Of a stretch of DNA of 64,000 nt, positions 56,958-64,000 are shown piece by piece. The position numbers and the translations under genes were made by a program. The notes under the pieces were generated by a model. That model was not told where the DNA came from, made no database searches, and was given only the letters and a program-made list of their open reading frames with translations. Position 1 is the first letter of the stretch; each line of letters starts with the position of its first letter. The stretch is from NCBI RefSeq assembly GCF_003355475.1, contig NZ_CP031356.1:3100001-3164000 (forward strand), in the 5' to 3' direction. Source of the stretch: Brachybacterium saurashtrense (lineage in GTDB: Bacteria > Actinomycetota > Actinomycetes > Actinomycetales > Dermabacteraceae).

Positions 56958-57908
56958 ATGGACGAGAAGAGCACCCCCGCCCCCGCGAGCGGGGTCGACG
57001 ACCCGGCCCTGCAGCACGACCTCGCGCTCGCCGAGGCGGAGCAGACCGCGCGTAGCGAACGGGGACCGGGCTGGTTCCGGATCATCTGGGCCTCGAAGAA
57101 GGCCCGCGCCGGGATCGCGCTGCTGGGCCTGTACGTGCTGCTGGCGCTGCTGGCGCCCGTGATCGCCCCCTACCGCGGGGACGACACCACCTTCGCGCCG
57201 GTGCTGCTGCCCAGCGCCGAGCACCTCATGGGCACCACCACCCAGGGCGCGGACATCTTCAGCCAGCTGATCTGGGGCACCCGCGTCTCGCTGATCGTGG
57301 GCCTGTTCGGCGGGCTCTTCGCCACCGTGGTGGGCCTGATCATCGGTCTCACCTCCGGCTACTTCGAGGGCACCTGGATCGACGACGTCCTCTCCCTGAT
57401 CACCAACGTCGCCCTGGTGGTGCCCACGCTGCCGCTGATCATCACCCTGATGGCGTACTCCGAGGTGCGCTCGGTGTGGTTCACGATCCTCATCATCGGG
57501 ATCATCTCCTGGGCCGGGGCCGCCCGCTCCAAGCGCGCCCTGATGATCACGCTGCGGAACCGCGACTTCGTCACCGCCGCGAAGTTCGCCGGGGACCGCA
57601 CCCCCACGATCATCGCCCGCGAGATCCTGCCCCAGATGACCTCGCTGACGGCGGCCGGCTTCTTCGGCGCCGCGACCGGCGCGATCGGCGCCGAGGCGGG
57701 GCTGAGCTTCCTGGGGCTGGGCAACACCGAGTCCGTCTCCTGGGGAACGATGCTCTACCAGGCCCAGTTGCAGGGCGCGCTCGCGCAGGGCCTGTGGGTG
57801 TGGCTGCTGGTGCCGGGCCTGGCGCTGTCCGGCCTGATCATGGCGCTCACGCTGATCAACTTCGGCATCGATCTCATCTCCAACCCGCACCTGCGAGAGG
57901 ACGGCTGA
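56958..57908 (+). CDS. ABC importer permease (DppC type)
   Basis: 316 residues. A cytoplasmic N-terminal tail of about 50 residues precedes six membrane helices (KKARAGIALLGLYVLLALLA first). EAA-like loop NRDFVTAAKFAGDRTPTIIA and LSFLGLGNTESVSWGTML are typical of DppC proteins. Starts one base after the upstream stop, showing tight coupling. Confidence 0.92.
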   Translation: MDEKSTPAPASGVDDPALQHDLALAEAEQTARSERGPGWFRIIWASKKARAGIALLGLYVLLALLAPVIAPYRGDDTTFAPVLLPSAEHLMGTTTQGADIFSQLIWGTRVSLIVGLFGGLFATVVGLIIGLTSGYFEGTWIDDVLSLITNVALVVPTLPLIITLMAYSEVRSVWFTILIIGIISWAGAARSKRALMITLRNRDFVTAAKFAGDRTPTIIAREILPQMTSLTAAGFFGAATGAIGAEAGLSFLGLGNTESVSWGTMLYQAQLQGALAQGLWVWLLVPGLALSGLIMALTLINFGIDLISNPHLREDG

Positions 57909-57909
57909 C

Positions 57910-59943
57910 ATGTCCCGCCACGCCTCCCCGTCCCGGCCCGGCGGCGACGCCCCGGCCGACGGGAACCCGGCCCCCGGGGCCGAGCCCCGCCCGACCGCCG
58001 GCGCCGAGCGCCCCCCGATCCTCGAGGTCGAGGACCTCACCGTCCGCTACGCCCCCAAGCTGCACCCGGCGCTGGACGCGGTGGACCACGTCTCCTTCGC
58101 GATCCAGCCCGGCGAGTTCGTGGGCCTGATCGGCGAATCCGGCTCCGGCAAGTCCACGCTGGGCACCGCGATCCTCCGCCTCACCGAGCGGCCCGGCGCC
58201 ATCACCGGCGGCAGCATCCGCTTCGACGGCATGGACATCACCACGATGAGCCAGGAGCAGCTGCGGCCCTACCGGTGGCGGGACTTCTCCACCGTGTTCC
58301 AGAGCTCGATGAACGCCCTGAACCCGGTGGTGCGGGTGGAGGACCAGTTCCGCGACGCGATCGAGCTGCACTCCTCCCGCCGCGGCGCCGCCGTGGTGGA
58401 GCGGATCGAGGAGCTGTTCGACCTCGTGCTCATCGACCACCGCTTCATCCGCGCCTACCCGCACGAGCTCTCCGGCGGGATGAAGCAGCGCGTGAACCTG
58501 GCCCTGGCGCTGGCGAACGATCCGAAGTTCGTGCTGCTGGACGAGCCCACCACGGGACTGGACGTGGTGGTGCAGCGCTCCATCCTCGAAGGGGTGCGCC
58601 GGCTCCAGGCGGAGCAGGGCTTCGCGGTGCTGTTCATCAGCCATGACATCGGCACCGTCATGGATCTCTCGGACAGGATCCTGGTGATGTACGCGGGCCG
58701 GATCGTCGAGGAGCACGACACCGACGACCTGCTGCGCGAGCCGCTGCACCCCTACACCAAGGGCCTGCTGGGCTCCTACGGCGACCCCCGTCAGGAGACC
58801 GTGCGGATCACCTATGTGCCGGGCCGGCCGCCGGACCTCTCCCAGCCGCTGAGTGGCTGTCCCTTCGCGCCGCGCTGCCCGGAGAAGATCGACCGCTGCC
58901 TCACCGACGCCCCGCCGCTGGTCCCGATGCCGACCCCGCGCACCGAGGACGCGGTGACCGCCCTGCGGCTGGACTCCCAGGGCACCTGGCGACCGCCCCG
59001 CGCCGCCTGCCACGTGGCGCTGCTGCAGCGCACCGCGCCGGAGACCGCGGGGCTGCCCGCCCGCACGGTCCGCTTCGCCGGCCCCGCCTTCGAGAAGTCG
59101 GTGGGGGAGACGAAGGAGGCGTTCACCGGGGACGTGGTGCTCGACGTGGACCACGTGAGCAAGGTGTTCCACTCCCGGCAGGGGTTCCACCGCAGCGAGA
59201 CCCTCGCCGTGGACGACGTGAGCTTCCGCCTGCGCCGCGGCATGGTCACCGCCCTGGTGGGGCAGTCCGGCTCCGGCAAGTCCACCCTGGCCCGCATGAT
59301 CACGGGCGTGGACCGACCCACCGCCGGCACGATCACCTTCCACAGCCGGGACGGGGATCTGGACGTCGGCTCCCTCGGCACCTCCGCGCTGCGCGGCTAC
59401 CGCTCGCTGGTGCAGATGGTGTTCCAGGACCCGTACTCCTCGCTGAACCCCAACAAGACCCTCGAGTACATCCTCTCCCGCCCCCTGAAGAACCACCGGT
59501 CGATGGGGCGGGCGGAGGTGGGCGCAGCGATCGACGAGCTGCTCGAGCGGGTCGCGCTCACCCCGGCGCGCCGGTACCGCAGCCGGCACGGCTTCGAGCT
59601 CTCCGGCGGGCAGCGCCAGCGGGTGGTGATCGCCCGGGCGCTGGCCGCCGAGCCGGAGCTGATCATCGCCGACGAGCCGATCTCGAGCCTGGACGTGTCG
59701 ATCCGTGCCGAGGTGCTCGAGCTGCTGCAGCGCCTGGTCGCGGACTCGGACGTGGGCATCCTCTACATCACCCACGACCTGCTCTCCGCGCGCATGCTCG
59801 CGGACGACGTCATCGTGCTGAACCAGGGCCGGGTCGCGGAGCACGGCACGGCGATCGACGTGATCCGCGACCCGCAGGACGAGTACACGCGGCGCCTGCT
59901 GGATGCGATCCCGAACCCGTTCGCGGACATCTACAAGGGCTAG
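57910..59943 (+). CDS. Fused ABC importer ATPase (DppD-DppF type)
   Basis: 677 residues carrying both nucleotide-binding domains. First: Walker [16 protein letters not shown], signature [16 protein letters not shown], Walker [12 protein letters not shown]. Second (from about 410): [44 protein letters not shown]. Between them the oligopeptide/dipeptide C-terminal cysteine motif [20 protein letters not shown] is present after the first domain. Starts two bases after the permease. An IS remnant starts one base after its stop codon. Confidence 0.93.
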   Translation: MSRHASPSRPGGDAPADGNPAPGAEPRPTAGAERPPILEVEDLTVRYAPKLHPALDAVDHVSFAIQPGEFVGLIGESGSGKSTLGTAILRLTERPGAITGGSIRFDGMDITTMSQEQLRPYRWRDFSTVFQSSMNALNPVVRVEDQFRDAIELHSSRRGAAVVERIEELFDLVLIDHRFIRAYPHELSGGMKQRVNLALALANDPKFVLLDEPTTGLDVVVQRSILEGVRRLQAEQGFAVLFISHDIGTVMDLSDRILVMYAGRIVEEHDTDDLLREPLHPYTKGLLGSYGDPRQETVRITYVPGRPPDLSQPLSGCPFAPRCPEKIDRCLTDAPPLVPMPTPRTEDAVTALRLDSQGTWRPPRAACHVALLQRTAPETAGLPARTVRFAGPAFEKSVGETKEAFTGDVVLDVDHVSKVFHSRQGFHRSETLAVDDVSFRLRRGMVTALVGQSGSGKSTLARMITGVDRPTAGTITFHSRDGDLDVGSLGTSALRGYRSLVQMVFQDPYSSLNPNKTLEYILSRPLKNHRSMGRAEVGAAIDELLERVALTPARRYRSRHGFELSGGQRQRVVIARALAAEPELIIADEPISSLDVSIRAEVLELLQRLVADSDVGILYITHDLLSARMLADDVIVLNQGRVAEHGTAIDVIRDPQDEYTRRLLDAIPNPFADIYKG

Positions 59944-59944
59944 G

Positions 59945-60570
59945 TGTCGTTAGTCATGACGCGGTGGTCACGGCACGGGGATGGAGGGACGTGGCCTCTG
60001 ACCGGCACGATGGGCGGTGTCTAGACATCCGTCGCCGGGGAGGAACTCGTTTCATGGCCCACCGCGGTTCGCCGCCGACGCCGGCCGGAAGACTCCGCCT
60101 GGTCCGACGTGTCGAAGATGAGGGCCGACCCATTGCCCACGTCGCTGCCGAATCCGGCGTCGCCCGATCGACTCTGACGACGTCGGTCCGCCGCATCGCC
60201 CTCGAGCCCGGGGAGATCATCGCTCGCTTCCCGGGCCACATGCTCCACCTGGATGTGAAGAAGGTCGGCCAGAGTCCCGACGGTGGGGGCCGGCGCCTCC
60301 ACGGCCAAGGCGGCAAACGGGCGCGCCATCAGCGGACTCGGCCCTGCACTCCCCGGCACAACAGAGAAGTCGAGCGCTACCAGCGGATCCTCGCCGAGGA
60401 ATGCTCTACGCCCACGCCGTCTACTCCCAGGACGACCGGCGCGAAGCGACCAGCGTCTGGGTCGACCACTGCACACATCATCGGCCGCGCACCGCCTGCG
60501 CTGATCAGCCCCCGGCCACCGGAATCCACGAACGTATCGACAACGTCATGACCTCATACTCCTAGCGACA
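59945..60570 (+). mobile_element. Decayed IS481-family element
   Basis: Ends match as short inverted repeats TGTCGTTAG (59945) and TGTCGCTAG (read inward from 60570). About 626 bp remain of a usual ~1.1 kb. It begins immediately behind the ABC ATPase stop. Confidence 0.65.
60054..60565 (+). pseudogene. IS481-family transposase, internally deleted and frameshifted
   Basis: The N-terminal helix-turn-helix is readable (MAHRGSPPTPAGRLRLVRRV, IAHVAAESGVARSTLT), a middle piece LHLDVKKVGQSPDGGGRR belongs to the DDE domain start, TRPCTPRHNREVERYQRILA is the region before the catalytic Glu, and in another frame IHERIDNVMTSYS matches the C-terminus. Large deletions remove the catalytic aspartates, so it is dead. 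Confidence 0.75.
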
Positions 60571-60636
60571 GCTCTACTCCGCGCTCTCGATCACGACAGT
60601 CCGGCCCTGCCTGGTGGCAGCGATTATGCTTGTGCT

Positions 60637-61029
60637 ATGAAGCTTCTGAGGCCCGGACTGACCATAGGGCTCGCTCTCCTCGCGCTTATCCTCATGTCAT
60701 TCCCGACTTGGCCGATGGAATATGGGCTTCATTCGTCCATAAGAGTTAGATGGATGAGCATGTTCACCATTACCTACTTCGAGCTGGAACCTCTCGTCAC
60801 CTTCTCTGCTGCCGTGCTTGCGACAGTGCTGGTCACTCTTGGTTTGCCAAGACTGCCCTCAACACACATTCCATCGGTGCTCTTCTTTGTGGCTTCAATG
60901 TCCGTACTGGTCGGAATGATTACCGGAACAGGCTGGGCCCTTCTTCCTGCAGTAGTATTGATTCTGCTGCTTGCGTGTGGAGTACTAGCTCGCAAGAGCC
61001 GCCCTGAGGGGCGGACTCACCAGGGATGA
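60637..61029 (+). CDS. Hypothetical membrane protein (lower GC)
   Basis: 130 residues with three to four predicted membrane helices (GLTIGLALLALILMSFPTW; PLVTFSAAVLATVLVTLGLP; IPSVLFFVASMSVLVGMITG; LLPAVVLILLLACGVLA). No family recognised. Its codons use clearly more A and T than neighbours, indicating recent acquisition. No strong Shine-Dalgarno; the sequence TTATGCTTGTGCTATG just before the start may include a -10 box (TATGCT). Possibly intact. Confidence 0.5.
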   Translation: MKLLRPGLTIGLALLALILMSFPTWPMEYGLHSSIRVRWMSMFTITYFELEPLVTFSAAVLATVLVTLGLPRLPSTHIPSVLFFVASMSVLVGMITGTGWALLPAVVLILLLACGVLARKSRPEGRTHQG

Positions 61030-61156
61030 TCTGGATGTTGCGGGTCATTGCCGGCTCTTCACGCCTGAGTCGGACTTCTCTGGGAGATGAACGCTGATTC
61101 TGTCGATGTTCCTACTGGTCAGGGACGTGCCGGGGGTTGTGGACGACACACTAACG

Positions 61157-61466
61157 GGCTCTTCAGAGTTGAGTGTGGGGTGAGGCGTTGAGTCCACCAG
61201 CGATGAGGAACATTCGGAGGCGGTAGTGCTCGAAGTTGCGGAACCCTCTGGTGGCGAGGCGGCCGACCTCGATGATCCCGTTGACGGCCTCGGGGGCCGC
61301 CGTTGCTCGCACCGCCTGTATCGAAGTATGCCAAGAACTCGGTCTTCCAGCGGCGCAGCGTTTTCCCGAGGCTCGCGATCTCGGGGATCGGGCAGGATGG
61401 CAGGCTCTCGATGAGTCGTTCGGTGAGTCGGCGTCCCTGCGCGGGCGTGGTCAAGTGCAACACCTC
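61157..61466 (-). pseudogene. ISL3-family transposase C-terminal remnant
   Basis: On the minus strand the frame reads LTERLIESLPSCPIPEIASL, GKTLRRWKTEFLAYFDTGGA, and after a one-base shift AVNGIIEVGRLATRGFRNFE, HYRLRMFLIAGGL, the classic ISL3 DDE C-terminus. GGCTCTTC near 61157 fits an ISL3 terminal repeat. The N-terminal two thirds are gone. Confidence 0.7.
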
Positions 61467-61477
61467 GCCGAAGCGAA

Positions 61478-61525
61478 TTGGGTTCCGTTCCGAGTCTCCT
61501 TGCTGAGACTCGGAACGGAACCCAA
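61478..61525. repeat. 21-bp perfect inverted repeat, relic of IS ends
   Basis: Two arms beginning TTGGGTTCCGTTCCGAG face each other across a six-base loop (CTTGCT). The same TGGGTTCCGTTCCGAG sequence starts the IS3 remnant at 62794, so the palindrome is probably an IS reduced to its two ends. Confidence 0.75.
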
Positions 61526-61550
61526 GGCGCTTCTCTCAGTGATGCACTGC

Positions 61551-61988
61551 CTACCTCGTGTCGACGCAAGAGTGGCGCCTTCCGGAGATTCTGCCGCCAC
61601 GATCCGAGGGTGTCCTGCGTGCGACAGACGTCCAAGTTGAAGCGGAAGCAATGATCGCTGGAACTAGAATGAGAACTGCATAAAAAATGAATCCCCTCCA
61701 CCACAGTCGATCGAAAAGCCTGTCCGATGTCGCTGTCACGAACCCAAGTACTGCTACAAGGATAGCCGCTATGGCAACCAGGGAAGATATTCTCGGGCTC
61801 TTAGTCAATAGGTACAGCACTAAAAACGTCAGGACTACTGTGGCAGCGGCAATTCCAGATAGCAGTAGGGGGTACCCGTAATACACAAAAGCCATGGGAG
61901 TCCCCGTGGTTAACCAGCTGTACATGAAACCGGCTATGCATGCTGCGAGCAGAACGCTTAGTGTGTAGCGTCTAAAAACTTGCCTCAT
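61551..61988 (-). CDS. Hypothetical membrane protein (lower GC, altered C-terminus)
   Basis: 145 residues with four predicted membrane helices (VLLAACIAGFMYSWLTTGTP; YYGYPLLLSGIAAATVVLTF; SSLVAIAAILVAVLGFVTAT; GFIFYAVLILVPAIIASAST). No family recognised. AT-rich like the 60637 gene. The last 25 residues (TPSDRGGRISGRRHSCVDTR) are basic and not membrane-like and lie next to the IS palindrome, so the original 3' end was probably replaced. Confidence 0.45.
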   Translation of the reverse strand: MRQVFRRYTLSVLLAACIAGFMYSWLTTGTPMAFVYYGYPLLLSGIAAATVVLTFLVLYLLTKSPRISSLVAIAAILVAVLGFVTATSDRLFDRLWWRGFIFYAVLILVPAIIASASTWTSVARRTPSDRGGRISGRRHSCVDTR

Positions 61989-62793
61989 ATCTGGCTAAGC
62001 GCGTACTCGTCCAAGTCGCAGGCGTCCTGCACTAAGAAGACAGATCTTGCCGCTAGAGAGCGAATCGTCATGCTTGTCCTTTATGTCGATCTTTAGGGGT
62101 TTCGAGGCTTTCCAGCAGGAAACCAGGCCGTCTGCACGCTCTTGACGGTTCTGGAAGGTTCAGTGACCTAAGCGCGATCGTAAGGACTAGGTCCTCGGCC
62201 TCGGCTCCCGACCTCCGCCGGGAGGATGGACTGCGGTCGCCCCGTGTGCGACTGCGACGACGGGCTGCGTCGTCGGTTAAGTGGCTCTTCGCATCTGGGG
62301 GTGTAGGTGCGGTTCACGGGGTGGGCGCGTCGGTGCCGGGATAGATGTCGAGGTCTCCCGACGCCGCCGCCGCGCCGTCAGCCCCTACACCCTCATCTGT
62401 GAAGAGCCCCTTTGACACCGCCGCTTCTCAGCCCCCGAAATCGACATGCAGGTCGTTGACAGCCCGTTCCAAAACTCCAACAGTTGGGACCCCTTCATCG
62501 CCTTCAGCGGCCCCGCCACGAAGACCGAGGCATGGGCGAAAGAAAACTCTTCGGATGGCATCGATGCTCGCGCTGACAGAGACAACCTTCCGATAGTGGT
62601 AGCGCGGCTGGGCGAGGGCGTGCAGCGGAAAGGCGATCGAGTAGCCAGCGGCGCGCACGAGCCCATCGACTTCGTGGTGGTCATCGGCCAGGAGGATGAA
62701 CCAACGGTTCACGTCGCAATGCAGGGCCCGGAACGCTGAACAGACATATCGATCCACGCCCGGAGCTTCAGGCTCTCCATCACTAAAGCGCCC
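61989..62793. other. Region without a supported gene
   Basis: Eight hundred bases with mixed composition. Overlapping short frames on both strands (for instance about 100 codons around 62430-62757) give no recognisable product; decayed accessory DNA is the best description. Confidence 0.5.
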
Positions 62794-63103
62794 TGGGTTC
62801 CGTTCCGAGCCTCAGCAAGGCGAATCGGAACATGCCCAAAGAATTCAGTCCAGAGCTGCGTCACCTTGCCGTGCGCATGGTCTACGACCGCCACGCTCGC
62901 GAAGGCGGCCCCGCGCAGCACCGATCCGTGCCGTCGCGCCACAGCTCGGCGTCGGTGAGGAGACCCTGCGGATCTGGTGCAATCGTTACGGCCCCACCGA
63001 ACCGGGAAGAGCTCGATTGACGCCCATCGAATACGAGACCCTCTTGAACCCGGTCGCCCTCGCGGCCTGATACCCCAACTGCCACCTGATCGTGCGGCAG
63101 CCC
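62794..63103 (+). mobile_element. Chimeric IS3-family remnant
   Basis: Starts with the IS end TGGGTTCCGTTCCGAG, then an orfA N-terminus (MPKEFSPELRHLAVRMVYDR), a frameshift near 62925, the HTH part APQLGVGEETLRIWCNRYGP, and abruptly the orfB C-terminus LTPIEYETLLNPVALAA and right end of the 24130-type IS3 element (ending GCGGCAGCCCC). It joins the left end of one IS to the right end of another with loss of all catalytic sequence. Confidence 0.75.
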
Positions 63104-63116
63104 CAACCCTGGATGA

Positions 63117-63165
63117 TTCACTCACGCCTCCACGCCAGCGTCGACAACGTCATGGCCCACTACAC
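63117..63165 (+). pseudogene. C-terminal tail of an IS481 transposase
   Basis: The plus strand encodes SRLHASVDNVMAHYT, matching the C-terminal IHERIDNVMTSYS of the IS481 remnant at 60.5 kb. The normal stop is mutated (ACC AGG). It overlaps the end of the minus-strand galactosidase gene. Confidence 0.6.
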
Positions 63166-63999
63166 CAGGGCCCCCAGATGCACGCGCACCGGCCCGTCGG
63201 CGGTGACCAGCACGTGCCCGTCCTCGTGGGCGACCCGAGCGCCCGGTCCGTCGGCGGTGACCTGCCGCGGGGTCTCCAGCACGATCCGCGCGGCGGGGCC
63301 GGCCGGGACGTCGAAGGTCAGGTGGTCGGGGCCGATCCCCGCCAGCTCGGCGTTCGCCGCGAGCACCCGGGCGGGGCCGACGTCGAGCCCGCGCGCCAGC
63401 AGGTAGCCGGTGTGCGGGGCGGGCTCCAGCGCGATCTCCTCGCCGTCCAGCACGATCTGCACCTGCGGCCGGTAGCCGGTGACGTTCAGGACGTGCAGGA
63501 TCCGCCCGCCGTCCTCGTCCCGGGTGGTGGTGGCGAACACGCCCGGCACGCTGCTGTGCAGGGCGAGGCCGCGCCCCGCCCCGAGCGTCTCGAGCAGGTG
63601 CCCGAGCAGGCCCGGCCGGGAGGGCAGGCCGGCCGCCAGCAGCACCGCCCGGCCCGCCCCGACGCGCACGTCGATCCCGCAGGTCTCGCCGTCCACCGTG
63701 GTGAGCACCGGGCGTGCGTCGCCGGAGGCGGTCAGCTCCTGGAACCACGGCACCCGCGTCTCGCCGAGCAGGCTCGGATCCGACCTCCACGAGACGGAGG
63801 GGTGGAAGCGGCCGGAGTCGTGGCGCACCGGTGCCGCCTGCGCGCCGAGCGCGTCGGCGAGGATCCGGCAGTCGGCGCCCTCGAGGTCCCGTTCGGGCAG
63901 CACGCCCAGCAGCAGCAGGCTCCCGCCGGCCTCGAGGTGCGCCACCAGATGGCGCTGCACGGCGGCGTCGAGGTGGCGGGAGGTCGCCACCATCAGCAC
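63160..63999 (-). CDS. Beta-galactosidase (GH35-like), C-terminal part, runs off the window
   Basis: At least 279 codons; the frame is open to the right edge and the catalytic barrel lies beyond it. Visible: LEAGGSLLLLGVLPERDLEG, DSGRFHPSVSW, a beta-sandwich-like GRILHVLNVTGYRPQVQIVL and LEPAPHTGYLLARGLDVGPA, as in middle and C-terminal domains of bacterial GH35-type galactosidases. The stop at 63162-63160 lies in IS481-derived sequence, so the last few residues may not be native. Family choice (GH35 rather than GH42) is moderately sure. Confidence 0.65.
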   Translation of the reverse strand: MLMVATSRHLDAAVQRHLVAHLEAGGSLLLLGVLPERDLEGADCRILADALGAQAAPVRHDSGRFHPSVSWRSDPSLLGETRVPWFQELTASGDARPVLTTVDGETCGIDVRVGAGRAVLLAAGLPSRPGLLGHLLETLGAGRGLALHSSVPGVFATTTRDEDGGRILHVLNVTGYRPQVQIVLDGEEIALEPAPHTGYLLARGLDVGPARVLAANAELAGIGPDHLTFDVPAGPAARIVLETPRQVTADGPGARVAHEDGHVLVTADGPVRVHLGALV

Positions 64000-64000
64000 G

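Noticed and set aside
62428-62757. Minus-strand frame of 109 codons in the graveyard
   Set aside because: Overlaps an equally long plus-strand frame, lacks a ribosome site and family resemblance.

Overview
The window looks like chromosome from a very GC-rich actinobacterium, close to the origin. The order dciA ... gyrB, gyrA, DUF3566 membrane protein, tRNA-Ile, DLW-39 small protein, tRNA-Ala is the standard actinobacterial origin-proximal block. Protein style and the mix of loci (sigK-rskA, ramB-aceA, mycothiol-era SoxR, class F sortase) suggest the Micrococcales, perhaps Dermabacteraceae such as Brachybacterium; that genus guess is inference. dnaA, dnaN and recF would lie to the left of base 1.

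Layout. 1-4.65 kb: end of dciA, then an FMN riboswitch and the riboflavin operon ribD-ribE-ribBA-ribH, unusually placed between dciA and gyrB. 5.0-10.7 kb: gyrB, gyrA and the DUF3566 protein. 10.8-18.1 kb: a block that separates gyrA from its usual tRNA partners, holding a YbaK-type deacylase, a hypothetical protein, a photolyase and a minus-strand envelope-stress cluster (fasciclin lipoprotein, sigK, rskA, membrane molybdopterin oxidoreductase). 18.1-18.5 kb: tRNA-Ile, DLW-39 protein, tRNA-Ala. 18.47-25.72 kb: a genomic island inserted in the 3' half of tRNA-Ala, bounded by a 45-bp perfect direct repeat, with two IS3-family elements, fragments of a GIY-YIG nuclease and a DNA methyltransferase, a TetR/quinone-reductase pair, a VOC protein and unknown genes; no integrase is left.

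25.7-59.9 kb is mostly ordinary chromosome: RpiR regulator with a glucose/GlcNAc-type PTS permease; CHRD protein with class F sortase; Lrp regulator opposite a LysE exporter; RamB-type regulator opposite the glyoxylate-shunt genes aceA and aceB; an isolated Hsp70-like protein; a DUF222-HNH protein; a redox cluster fdxA-soxR-sodA with SoxR-type promoters; ArsR with SRPBCC; an ABC exporter opposite a two-component system; flavodoxin; a VapBC-like pair; pdxST opposite pdxR; and a dipeptide-type ABC importer under a promoter with two LacI-type operators.

59.94-63.17 kb is a graveyard of decayed insertion sequences (IS481, ISL3, IS3) with two lower-GC membrane-protein genes. It separates the importer from a GH35-like beta-galactosidase that runs off the right edge and whose stop codon lies inside IS-derived sequence. 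Across the window at least eleven genes have a TANNNT-like -10 box ending 6-7 bases before the start codon with no Shine-Dalgarno sequence, indicating leaderless transcripts; I used this pattern to choose several starts.
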